DNA from: Marinicella meishanensis
GTDB lineage: Bacteria; Pseudomonadota; Gammaproteobacteria; Xanthomonadales; Marinicellaceae
Length of the DNA stretch: 64,000 nucleotides
Assembly (NCBI RefSeq): GCF_019931145.1
Contig: NZ_JAIOUV010000009.1
Coordinates: 1 to 64,000, forward strand
Direction: 5' to 3'
The notes beneath the pieces are model-generated. The model had not been told where the DNA came from. It worked only from the letters and a program-made list of their open reading frames with translations, and searched no databases. The translations under genes and the position numbers were made by a program. How positions within the stretch are numbered: the first letter of the stretch is position 1; each line of letters begins with the position of its first letter. Shown one piece after another: positions 1-10,900 of the stretch.

Positions 1-91
1 ACGCATACAACGGAGGAATGACACCCAATGAGTCAGAGCGAAAGTTCTGGCGTGAATCTAAAACCGTGGCCAAAATTACTTGACCACTACA
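1..91 (+). mobile_element. Right end of an IS3-like insertion sequence (partial)
   Basis: The window opens inside an insertion sequence. An open frame whose ending looks like an IS3-family OrfB transposase stops at 83, and its stop codon lies inside TGACCACTACA (81-91). This matches the outer end typical of IS3-type elements, which on the other strand begin TGTAGTGGTCA. A transposase ending inside the terminal repeat is usual for this family. The other end lies outside the window, so the target duplication cannot be seen. The element has landed in a minus-strand reading frame that resumes at 92. Confidence 0.6.
3..83 (+). CDS. IS3-like transposase (OrfB) C-terminus, partial
   Basis: Only the last 26 codons are inside the window. 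The translation contains YNGGMTPNESE followed by KTVAKIT and a stop. The 'G-G-x-T/S-P-x-E' motif near the end is typical of the DDE integrase domain C-terminus of IS3-family OrfB proteins, just after the region holding the catalytic glutamate. The 5' part is off the left edge, so catalytic residues cannot be checked. The call rests on this short motif plus the adjacent terminal inverted repeat. Confidence 0.5.
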   Translation, partial: AYNGGMTPNESERKFWRESKTVAKIT

Positions 92-289
92 ACTCTTCAA
101 TGAGGCCAAAGACAAAATGATTAAAGAATAAGAGTCAATCTTTTCAGAATCACTTTTTCCCTGCTTAATAATTGCAATCAATTCATTGGGTGAAGCTTTT
201 TCAATTTCATTAAATAAATTCTCAGCCTCAAAGTTTTGCGCACTACTTATAACAGCAAAAAACAGGCTCATTAAAATTACTTTTTTCAT
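92..289 (-). pseudogene. Secreted ankyrin-like protein, cut by the IS insertion
   Basis: Reading leftward from ATG at 289 (an in-frame alternative is at 301), the frame gives a signal peptide (MKKVILMSLFFAVISSAQ) and about 48 further residues. It then runs into the insertion sequence at 91, where the frame stays open by chance. The segment ELIAIIKQGKSDSEKIDSYS resembles the start of the mature ankyrin protein encoded at 1020-1973 (EIIEFLEKSESKVNINSYYS), so this is probably the first part of a paralogous ankyrin-repeat gene. It lies downstream of the RHS gene on the same strand, where orphan immunity genes commonly sit. Whether the remainder survives left of the element is not visible. Confidence 0.55.
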
Positions 290-635
290 AAATCTAGTCA
301 TTTAGTGTAAATTAAATTACTCATTAGCTTTTACCCTCAAGTGGGCTTGAAATTTACGGTTGTTACCTATTTGTATTACTTGCTGCGGCATAACAGGAAA
401 ATGTAGTCTGGTTTAACGAGCCAGGCAAGAATCTTAGTGCTTATTTGAACGAAGAAATAGATCCCTTTTCGCAATTTCTTGTAAGAATTTTTCAAGATCT
501 ATTTAGGTTTAAACCTAAATCAGATTTCAAGGTTCGTCTTTAATTAAATAAAATGACATACCCAAAGAAGTTCAACGCTATTTTCATATAGAAAACCAAA
601 TTTTCGCTAAGCCATTCAACTAAGATTTAATGAAG
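290..635. other. AT-rich intergenic stretch
   Basis: No complete gene is seen. On the plus strand a frame open from 394 to 543 encodes about 49 protein-like residues ending in FKVRL, with no start codon and a stop directly upstream. It may be the tail of a decayed gene, but no family was recognised. The stretch is clearly AT-rich, like the rest of the left 4.4 kb. Confidence 0.4.
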
Positions 636-800
636 CTACTTCTTTCTTTTTCTGTATTTTTCATTGTCTCTCATGATATCGACTACAAGTAACACCAACA
701 CCAAGAAAACTGATCCATAAATCAGATTATAAACCAACGTTATTCCAGATGAAGCGATTGAGATCATTGGAGATAATAAAAGCAACAAAATAAATTTCAT
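636..800 (-). CDS. Small membrane protein, 54 residues
   Basis: ATG at 800 opens a 54-codon frame ending at TAG (636). The N-terminus (MKFILLLLLSPMISIASS) looks like a signal peptide or first membrane segment. It is followed by a second very hydrophobic stretch (VFLVLVLLVV) and a strongly basic tail (EKYRKRKK). This gives a one- or two-span inner-membrane protein with a cytoplasmic positive tail. It lies between the intact ankyrin gene and the IS-broken ankyrin-like gene, all on the same strand, so it may belong to the RHS immunity region. No Shine-Dalgarno sequence is evident and no family was recognised. The hydrophobicity pattern and basic tail argue against chance. Confidence 0.45.
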   Translation of the reverse strand: MKFILLLLLSPMISIASSGITLVYNLIYGSVFLVLVLLVVDIMRDNEKYRKRKK

Positions 801-1019
801 TTACATCACAAAACTAATTGGGTTAGTAAAGCCTTTTTTAAACATTTTGTATTGGTAGTCCAATTAATGGTCTCCATACTCAAATGCGTCAGTCGTTCTA
901 TTCCACTCTATTCATAATTAGGTGTATACAGTGACTTAGGCGCCGTGGTCGCGGAACTATTTGTGGTTTCAATTACTGTCCATTGCCTATTAGTTTGTAC
1001 CAAGAATTAATGTATTTTC

Positions 1020-1973
1020 CTATTCTTGGCAGTTTAGGTTGTATTCATTTTCAAGGTACTTATAAGCAACTGATTGACGGTTTTCACTCAACATTTTAAA
1101 GTAAAAGTCTGGGTTTTCATTTTTATCATGAGGGCCGGTTCCTCTCCGTTCAATATAATTTAAAACGGAATCTCCTAAATCATCTTTATGACAAATATCT
1201 GCGCCCCAATTCAAAAGCTGTTTAGTTAAGGATAATGGTATGCTGGAGTAATGTGCAACTTGAAATATACTGCTTCCGGCGTTATCGGTTGAGTTAATAT
1301 CAAACCCTTTACTCAGAAAGAATTCATAACATTCCAAATAGTCGCAAAAAAACATATAGTTTGCACCTGTAGGGCTTAGGTGATTAATATCTCCATTGTT
1401 ATCAACCAAAAACTTCACTCTTCTAATATCATTACTGAATAAGGCTCCTTCAATTGCAGTTTGCCCGAATTCTGAAACAACATTTATATCGGCACCGGCA
1501 TATACAAGTAATTTAGTGATTTCAAAACTCTCAGAATTTTCATTTTCAAGGGTTGTGTAGGATGTGGCAATCAAGGGTGTTACCCCATATGGATCTAAAT
1601 AGTTAACTTTGGCACCATAGTCAATTAATATTTCGACTGCTTTTGGTTTGAAGTTCTTAGCTGCAAAAAGTAAAGGGGTGCCCCCTTGATTCTTAAATCC
1701 ATAATCAGGGTCAAGATTATATTTTTGAAATATCAGTTCTAGAATTTCATAACCGTCTCTTCTAATTAAGGAGTAGTAACTGTTGATGTTAACTTTACTT
1801 TCTGATTTTTCTAAAAATTCAATTATTTCTGTTTCTGTTCCATTCGCAAATATATCGTAGTCCTCAGAATTTAAACTATCTGGAAGTGACTTAGAAATTA
1901 CCAAAATAGCAATTGAAAAAATAATTCCAGAACTAATCAAAAGAATCAAACAGCTTCTTAACTTATGATGCAT
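1020..1973 (-). CDS. Membrane-anchored ankyrin-repeat protein, candidate RHS immunity protein
   Basis: The protein has about 317 residues. A hydrophobic N-terminal segment (about residues 8-28, LILLISSGIIFSIAILVIS) acts as an uncleaved anchor or signal. It is followed by ankyrin repeats recognisable from motifs such as GGTPLLFAAKN, ILIDYGAKVN, GVTPLIATS, LLVYAGADIN, GQTAIEGA and LLNWGADI. Such repeats bind other proteins; no catalytic residues are expected. The start is ATG at 1973 (GTG at 1976 is the alternative), preceded by AAGGAGG inside the end of the RHS gene. The two genes overlap at TGATG, so they are translationally coupled. In polymorphic toxin systems a gene immediately downstream of the toxin tip usually encodes the cognate immunity protein, and ankyrin proteins are a known immunity type. 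Its AT-rich composition matches the RHS tip. The role is inferred from position. Confidence 0.8.
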   Translation of the reverse strand: MHHKLRSCLILLISSGIIFSIAILVISKSLPDSLNSEDYDIFANGTETEIIEFLEKSESKVNINSYYSLIRRDGYEILELIFQKYNLDPDYGFKNQGGTPLLFAAKNFKPKAVEILIDYGAKVNYLDPYGVTPLIATSYTTLENENSESFEITKLLVYAGADINVVSEFGQTAIEGALFSNDIRRVKFLVDNNGDINHLSPTGANYMFFCDYLECYEFFLSKGFDINSTDNAGSSIFQVAHYSSIPLSLTKQLLNWGADICHKDDLGDSVLNYIERRGTGPHDKNENPDFYFKMLSENRQSVAYKYLENEYNLNCQE

Positions 1974-4900
1974 CACTTTGAAACCTCCTTGCTGCCAGGG
2001 TTTTTCTCATTTTCCATTACAGTGTCACTTTCCTTTAAGCTATTTTTCACATGATTATATATAAATATTTTTGATTTATATTGGGCATTATTAAACGCAT
2101 CGTTTAGTATCCTGATCAACTCTCTTCTGCTTAAAGTTCTAATTAAAACATCTTTATGTTGATATTCATTCTTACTTAATGTTTCATGTGCAATGAGCTT
2201 TAATTGTTGATCACTGAAATTATTCAGTAGCCTATAGATATTTTCTCCCAAATCATGATCTTCTGTTCTAGGAACATTATTAATTCCATGCTTACTTAGT
2301 AATTTCCTTATTGCAACGAATTCATCATCATCATTTATCAAGTCTTGTGGATCAACTAAATATTTAGGTATGTCAATAGCATGAGCATCATTGTAAAGTG
2401 ATTCATTTAAATCATCTAAATCTGCTAACATAGCATTTAATTTTTTTCTAAATGTATATCTACTCATTTTTTGAGATCCTTGCCTTTGAGTATATTTAAA
2501 AAGAAGCCAAGCCCTAGCTTTAAAGGCTTGTTTTCGTTTACTTTCATGGTACAGATACGATTTATCAGTTGATTTCATTTCAAACAAGTGACCTTTCAAA
2601 AAAGTATGTGACTTTTGGTCATCGCTGTTCAAAGATTGTTTTTCGATATGAAAGAAACTATCTGTATTGGTGTGGTCTGCCGTACCAATCTGTGCGAAAT
2701 TATCAGCAACGTTAAATGTATATGCAGATACTGCTTCTCTTACTTGCTCTGGATCTACTCCGCAAAGAGCATGTGCACCACAGTTATTAATAATCAAATT
2801 CTTACCAGAATTAATGTATTTGTTTATTCTATCTTCGCTTCCACTCATAAGTTCAGCAAACCCAAAAATTGGCCCAAGAACTTGCTCGAATGCATATCCG
2901 CTTGAATTATTAATTGCATCATGATGTTTAAATTCATCACCAATTTGTGCACCCAATGCATAGGCATACATTTGTCCTTCATTTAAGCCAACCAGTTTTC
3001 CAATCAATAAGGCTTCATAGTAATGAGAGGTATCGTTTGCTAAACCAGTAGGGTCAATGTAAAAAGTTGGATTGCTGGCAGCGTAGTTATACCTATGCAA
3101 ACTAGGTGGGTTACTGATGTCGCCTTGCAACGGATCTTCTCGAAGAAAAACTCCTTCAACAGGATCATAGTACCTAGCCTTCGCATAATATAACCCAGTG
3201 TCTTCATCTTGTTGGTAACCTGTGAACCCGAAAGGGTTTTCATCGGTATTGCTTTGGTTGGTCTGATTACCCCAAACATCGTATTCAATTCTATTTTGAA
3301 TTGAACCATCACCTCTAGTTATAGCAATAGGTGTTCGTAGAGCATCATGAATTAGAAAATTGCTTGATCCTGATCTCGTTTCTGCAATTACTCTATCAGA
3401 GCCGTAATGATATTTTGCTATGACATTTCCAATATTATTAGTCTCAAATAACAGACTGGTCCCGTCATATGTGAAAAATCTTGTTTGGCCATTGCTGACT
3501 TTTTTTATTCGGTTACCTAAATAATCATATTTATACTCAATATTAGATCCACCTGAGATAATTGATTTAATTCGCTGTCTAGGAGTGTAATTATAAATCG
3601 AGATATCTCCATTAATATTTTTCTCAGTTCTATTACCTGTAGCATCGTAACTGAACGACACATTCAATCCATTAGTATCTGTGATACTAATTATTTGGTC
3701 GCGGTTATTGTGTGTGAAAGTCTTACTTACTACTCCACCTCCATTATCAACAGACTCAGTAATTCGATTTCCGACTTTGTCCAATATGTAGTCAACAGAT
3801 TGATGGGGATAAGCAACTTGTATTAACCTATCTGCATGGTCATATGAATAATTAATGACTTCATTTGCACTAATATTACTCTGAGTAACTTGAGTGCGGT
3901 TCCCATTTAAGTCGTATTCATAGTTAAAAGTAGCTACTGGTACACCCATTTGAAAATTTGTAATAACATCAATACGATTTGCTGAGTCGTATATGAATTT
4001 TGATTCCCCATTATTTGGATATTTGATACCCTCAAGTAATCCAGCAGAATTATAGATGTAATCAAAAGCACCTGTTCCAACCATAATTGCTTGTGAAAGT
4101 CTGTTTAAATCATCATAAGTATATTTGCTTTGATTGTTTTGAGGGTCTTGCAATGTTTTTCGATTGCCATTTGAGTCATAAGCAAACTGCAAAGTGTTCC
4201 CGTGATGATCAGTGATTAAAGTGATTCTATTAAGCTCATCAAAAGTGGAATGAATACTGCTTGAAACACCTTCAATAATTTCTGTTACTATTTCAATGTT
4301 TCCATTTCCATCTAGTGTGAATGAAACGTCGATGGATTCAGAAGATGAAACATGGCTTTGACTGATTTGTCGATTTAATTCATCGTAATGAAAACTAAAC
4401 GAATCACCATTGGCTAATTCTACTGATGCTAAATTGCCATTCTTATCATACCCATAAGATTCAACATCAGTACCGCCAGGATAAGTTTTCGACGTTTTGC
4501 GGTTGCGGTTGTCGTAGGTAAAGGTGGTGACTTTTTGTTCGGCATCGGTGATGGTTTCGAGGTTGTCGGCGGTGTCGTATTGGTACACCGTTTCAATTGA
4601 TTCTGGCACGTTTCTGACATGGGTCAGTCTGTTGGCAGCATCGAAATCGTATTCCCATCTTTGACCTCCGGGTTTGATCACCGCGGTGCGATTGTTGTTC
4701 AAATCGTATTCATACCTGGTGGTCTCGCCGGCGCCGTTGGCTTCAGTTTTGAGCCTTCTTCTTAGATCATAGGTTTTGGTGATGTCGTTGGGACCGGGGT
4801 TGTTTTGCAGTTCCACATCACCGAAGGCGTTGGGGGTAAACACAATGACCTGGCTTTCGGGTAACACTGTCCGGGTTTTGTGGTATTGGGTGTTGTATTC

Positions 4901-7900
4901 GTGGACGGTGTTGTTGCCATTCGCGTCAGTCACAATCACCGGCAAACCGGCTTGGTTGTAGGTGGTGGTGCTTTGCAGCTGTCCGGCCCGGGTCACGCTG
5001 GTCTGGCGGTTTTCCAGGTCGTAGGTGAATTCTGTGACAATACCTCGGTAGTCAGTATGGGAAAGTACATTGCCCAAAGTGTCATGGCTCATGTTTATGA
5101 CAAAGGAACCCGAATTGCCCTGGGTTTGTTGATAGGTATGATTCAGGGCATTGACCAAATAGCTGGTGGTGATGTTTCTGGAATCGGTTTGGCTGGTGAG
5201 GTTACCGTTCAGGTCATAGCCATAGGCCATGAAGTAGTCATCTGGGCCGCTTGAATCGATGCGGCGTCCCAGTTGGTCCATTTGGTGGGTGATGGTTCCG
5301 TTCGGTCCGGTATCAGTCAACATGTCCCCAAACACATTGTAGGTGTATGTATGCCCTCTCCCCTCTGGTTTGATCTCTGCGGTGCGTTGATCCAAGGCAT
5401 TGTATTCATAGGTGGTTAACTCGCCATTTCCGTCGGTGAGGGTTTTGAGGTTGGAGTTGGCATCGTGGGTTTGGGCCTGGATCAAACCCATTGTATCTGT
5501 GCGGGAAATTTCCCGATTCAAAACATCATAGGCATAAGTGATCACATTGCCATCAGTTTGACCGCCGATCACTGGCCAGCGTTCGGTGATCAAGTTACCC
5601 ACTGAATCATATTCCAAACGCCAAGTTTGCTGATTGATGGTTTTTCGCACCGGCAAATTCAAGACACTGTAATCATAAGTTGCATGGTAACCATTGGGCT
5701 TGGTTTCGGTTTTGATGTTGCCATTGCCGTCATGGGTGTAGGACAGGACACCGCCCTCTGGTAAGGTCACCCGTGACAAGCGATTGGCCAAGTCATACTC
5801 TTTGGTGGTGGTTTGATTGCCGGTGCTGTTGTATGTGGTTTCTTCGGTGACATTGCCATTGGCATCATAAGTCATGGACTGACCCGAACCCAAAGGACCA
5901 CTGGCAGTGAGCAAGCGATCAAAGGCATCGTAGGTGAAGGTGGTTTGATTTTGATTGGGATCGGTTTCGGTCAACACATTGCCATGCCCATCAACTGTGC
6001 GGCTGATGATGGCATCCCCTTGATCACTCTTGCGGGTGATGCTGGTTTGGAAATACCTGTTTGGATCATAGGTGTATTCGGTGATGCGATCGGCGGTGGT
6101 TTCACTCAATACGTTACCCACCCCATCATATGTGTAGGTGGTGACCTTGCCAAGGGGTTCATTTTTGGTGATCAAACGGTTGGCATCGTTGTATTCAAAG
6201 GTGGTTTCGTGACCGCCAAAATTATTTTCCGAAGTTTTGTTGCCATTCAGGTCATAAACATGGCTGAAGGTGTCTGTGGCGGCATTGGTGGTGCTCAACA
6301 AACGGCCTTGGGTGTCGTAGGTGTGTGTGGTGCTGTGGTTGTTGGGGTCGGTTTCAATGCGGGTTAAACCGCCATTTTGGTATTCATATGTCCACAAGCC
6401 ATTCCAATTTTTGCTGACCAGGCGATCGGCCAGGTCGTAACTGTAAGTGGTGGTGAAGTTTTTGGCATCGGTTTCACTCAGCATGTTACCGCGGGCATCC
6501 CAGGTGTGGTTGATGGTCTCGCCTGCAGGGTTGCGTTGTGATTTTTGGTGGCCAAATGCGTCATAGGTGTACTGGCTGGTCAAACCCCGCCCATCGGTCA
6601 TGGCGATGACCTGGCCGCGATCATCATATGCATAGGATACGGTGATGTCATCCAGCTCTTCAGAGACCTTGTTGCCATTGAGATCGTATCCGTATTCGGT
6701 GGTGAATCCACGCCAGTTGCTGTGGGTTTTGATGCGGTCTTTGATGAAAGGCGGGTCAAACTGGTCCGGCGCATGGTATGTGTAGTTGCTAACCAAGGTG
6801 CCCAAGCGCTCTTCGGTGATGTTTCCGAACTCATCATATTCAAAAGCGCGTACCCGATCATTTTCATCGGTTTCACTGAGCAGCAACACATCGGTCCCAG
6901 TTTCCCAGACAAACGAGCGGGTGCCGGCTGGTGAGGTGATCTGGGTGGCAGCACCGTAGCTGTTGAGGCTGTATGAAGACTCCTGACTGTTTTGGTTCAC
7001 CGTGGCAGCGGCGTTGTAACCCAGCCCAGGGGTGAAGGTAAACGCGGTGGTGCCGGCATCCGATTCGGTGATGCTGGCCACTTCTATGCCCAAGACATCA
7101 GGGACATCATCAATGCTCGGAGGTACCGCTGTATTTTTGGCATTGTACAGCCAGCTGCGAGTTGCACCGCTCGCTTGGTCCGTCACAGACAACAACAAAG
7201 AGCGCGTGGGACCTGACAAGTCACCCGAGTAGGTCATGACTTCGTTGGTGGTTCCACCAATACCGCCTCCTTCCCGTTCGGCCCGAATCAAATTACCCAG
7301 TTCATCATAATCAAAAGACAAACTGATGCCTTCTGGCCCGGATACATTGATCAGCATTTCATGGCGGTAGATGCCAAAATCGCGCAGTTCATAGGTAAAA
7401 TTAAAGCGTCGTCCAACCGCATCGGTCACTGCTGTGATGATTGGCACGTTGTTGCGGAATTGAACCTGGACATCCAATCGGTTGCCATTGGGGTCTTCGA
7501 TGTAATCCATCCACCAAACGCCTTCTTGCATCTGGACGTAGTGATAGCGATTACCGCCTTTGGGGTAAAAATCAAAACTGCCATCGTCATTGTAAATCAA
7601 TGATGAATGATGTCCCTTGAGTGGAATGAATTGGTCGCCTTGAATTCGAAACCTGGCAGAACCACCATCTGCGCCGGTGACGATCACTTGACCACAATTG
7701 CCCACCATCACCCTTGACATGAAATTGTAGCTCCAGCCATAACCCAATGGCCCAAGTTCGTGTCTGCCAATGGATGAGTAAGTGCGGGTGAATTCCAAGT
7801 CAGCGCCTGGGGCTTGCAAAGCAATGTCTTGTTTCGAATAAATCATCGAGCCATCAGCCAGGTCAACCCCTTTGACCACCGCATGGCCAATGGGCAGTGA

Positions 7901-10900
7901 ATTGTCGATGTCGTAGGTCGAGACCAAAGTACCAATGGCTTCATCCTCATCGCCATTGTCATCAGCCACGGCACGGATGCGCAAACTGTAGGTGTGGTTT
8001 CCAAACATTTCTGCCCGTGCCGGGATTAAATTGGCACCCGCTGGCAAGGATTCATCAGTGATCAAATTTATGATCTCGTTGGTTGGCACCCCATTCACAT
8101 CATGTTTATAGGCATCGATGGTCACTTGCGATGCAGTAACCAAATCAATGGTGATGCCTTCCAGACGACAAACGGCCGCGTTGGCCAAGTCCAGAGAGGT
8201 GCTTAATCTCAAGGCCTTGTCAAAGGTGTTGTTGATCACGGGGCCACCACAGGCACCAAAAAGACCGTTGCCCGATTCGCAATTAACAGCGCTGATGAGC
8301 CTGCGAGACAACCCTTCAAGGGTTTCTTTTTCGTGCTTGATTTCAAACTCGGTGCCACTGTTCATCACCAGCTCGATGAAATAATTCTTGTCCACATCAA
8401 TCGGTGTGCCTGCGGGCAAAGTCACATCCACAACCGGAGATCCTGGATAATGGGTGGTTTCACTGTGGATCAATTGTGAGTCAGCATAAAAATTCGCAGT
8501 TAGATCAGTGGGTTGAAAGCTTGGAGGCGAGATTAAAACGGTGAAGATTGAGCGGGTGGTGGTGGCTTGTTCATCGTTGAGATCAAACACCTGAGGGATT
8601 CTGCCCACCAATTCTGCCTGTACAGTGGCACTGCGGGTGATCACTGTCATTTGGTCAATGAACTGCCCCGGATAGACCCCAACAGATTCAAACACCACGT
8701 CATCATTGGTGATGGTGTTGATGTTCAAAGTGGGCACTTCACCCATGGCGTAATTCACAACCCAATCATCTGAGAAGCCACCAATGGTGAGCTCTGCATT
8801 ACCCACCACGCTGACGGTTTCTTGGGAGTCAGAAGACAACAAACGACGTTGAACAAAATCACAGCCATCAGGTGTTCCATCATTGGTGTAGGACAGATAA
8901 TACGGTTTAATCTGGCGATTCACACTGTCTTCTGGTTCGGCACCAAAATAGTCGCCGTTGGGACCATTGGTGTTGTCACCCATGTACACAATCCCTGCTG
9001 GGGCATAGTTACCAGGGGCCACTTCAAAACCATTGAGGCGGCTGATGGTCACATCTACCAAACCAGCTGAACTGATGGTGACTGGAAATCGGGTGGCAGG
9101 GTAGCCTTTGCCGTTGTAAAGCGAAAATGTTTGCCAAGTTAAATCAGATGACAACTGGGCTGATGTGTCGGCACACGCAGGTACATCAATGGCGCCCAAA
9201 TCATGACAACTGTTGACCGCTATTTTGGCGGGAGTCTCAGCATCACAACGACCGGTGATGGCGGCTTTGGTTTGATCTACTTGAAAACCCAAGGCGGTCA
9301 GTTGTTCGTTGGTCAGTTCCTGGTCACCCTGCCACCGGACATTTTCAGCAGGCAGCAAGTCTTGCTGAAGGACGCCTTCAAACGCAGCCGACTGAAATGT
9401 CTTGGCAACATCGCCAGACGATTCGCTGGTGGATTTATTGATGGATGCCTGTGGAATGGGTGTGTCAGCAGTGATGGTGATGGGGGTGTTGGGCACCGGA
9501 TTGTTGAATTGATCAACCACTGCTACGTAGACATTACCGGCATGCATTTCCTGCTGTCCTGCCTGGGCCACACAGTCCAATCCTTGCCAATGACAGTCAT
9601 TGACCAAAATTTGGGTCGGCTGATCTGGGATGGCATAGTGATTGAAGGGCTCTTGGCCGGCCACAAAACCCAAATTGGTGTTGACCCCAAACTGGATTTC
9701 AACCAAGCCCAGTTGGGTCAGGTTTTCATCGCTGGGATTGACCCGAACCAATGGTCCGCTCCTCAGTTTTTGGTCCAGCATCACCTGCACTTCTGCGATG
9801 CCTTGTTGGTTGGTTTGAACCACCAGTGCATCAACCAAACCCGAATCAGATTGCAATTGGGCTTGTGCTCCCACCACACTGAACAACACTTGGGCACCAA
9901 TCACTGGGCGATTTTGGGCATCGGTGACCAAAACTTGACTGGGCATGGGCAAGGCTTGATTTACCACACCGTATTGCTGGTCGGTGGCTTCAATCTTCAC
10001 CACTTTGCGTCCGGCATTGGGGTCTTCATTGGCGCCTTCGGCATAAGGTGCTGAAAGCATTTGATTCAGCTCCCCCAACTCCCAATCATTGGGCGGTTCT
10101 GTGGTTTGTCCGCCGGCATAACCACCGCTGATGAAAAAACCTGATTGGCCAGTTTCAGGGTGCCAAATGTACCATGTAGAGCCTATCCAGGCGTTCTTTT
10201 GAGTTGGATTTTGACCTATCAGCACATGATGGCCGCCGTCAACCCAAGACTGTACGTGTGATTTAACGTATTCAGGGTGATTCAAGCCACTGATCAGTCC
10301 GGACTGATTGGCCTGTGTGATTTCATGGATGACCTCACCATTGTGGCTTTGAATACGCAGACCTTGATCGGCAGAAATGGCTTCGATGTCCCATTGGGCA
10401 CCAAATATTTCTGACTCCAGATACGACCCTTGCAATGCCGCCAAGCGCATCCAATCAGCACTGATTTCTGAGACTTCGTTGATCGCATCAACAGTGCGGC
10501 TCACTGCATCAAAACTGACTCCCATAAATCGCATTCGGATTGGAATGCCATTGAATTCATCCACCGCATATTCAGGCGCGATGATGGCCACACTGGGTAT
10601 TGGCCGGATGATGGTTTGACCCATCAAGCTGGCCATCTCATTTTCGGCCTCGGCCCATTGTTGGTTGTAGCGAATGCCCAGATTGTGCATCAATCGAATC
10701 GGCAAAGTTTCGTCATCAAGCTGATTGATGGTAATGGGACTCTGCGGAAATTCATCATCTTGTGTGCCCAACACCAACGACAAATAGGTGCCCGCAATCA
10801 ATTTTCGATTCAACTCAATTGAACCGCTGGGACCATGTAAACTCAGCCTCATATCATGGGCTTTGGCCATGGAAATCTCCAATGGCTCATTGGCCACTGG

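Noticed and set aside
394-543. Plus-strand fragment ending FKVRL as a gene
   Set aside because: No start codon, bounded by a stop directly upstream, and no family recognised; at most a decayed remnant.
3500-7300. Regular short repeats in the RHS region considered as a tandem DNA repeat array
   Set aside because: They are YD repeats at protein level; DNA identity between units is low.
9203-10054. Long plus-strand open frame opposite the RHS gene
   Set aside because: It is a frame shadow of the repeat-rich RHS coding sequence on the other strand; no ribosome site and low-complexity residue use.
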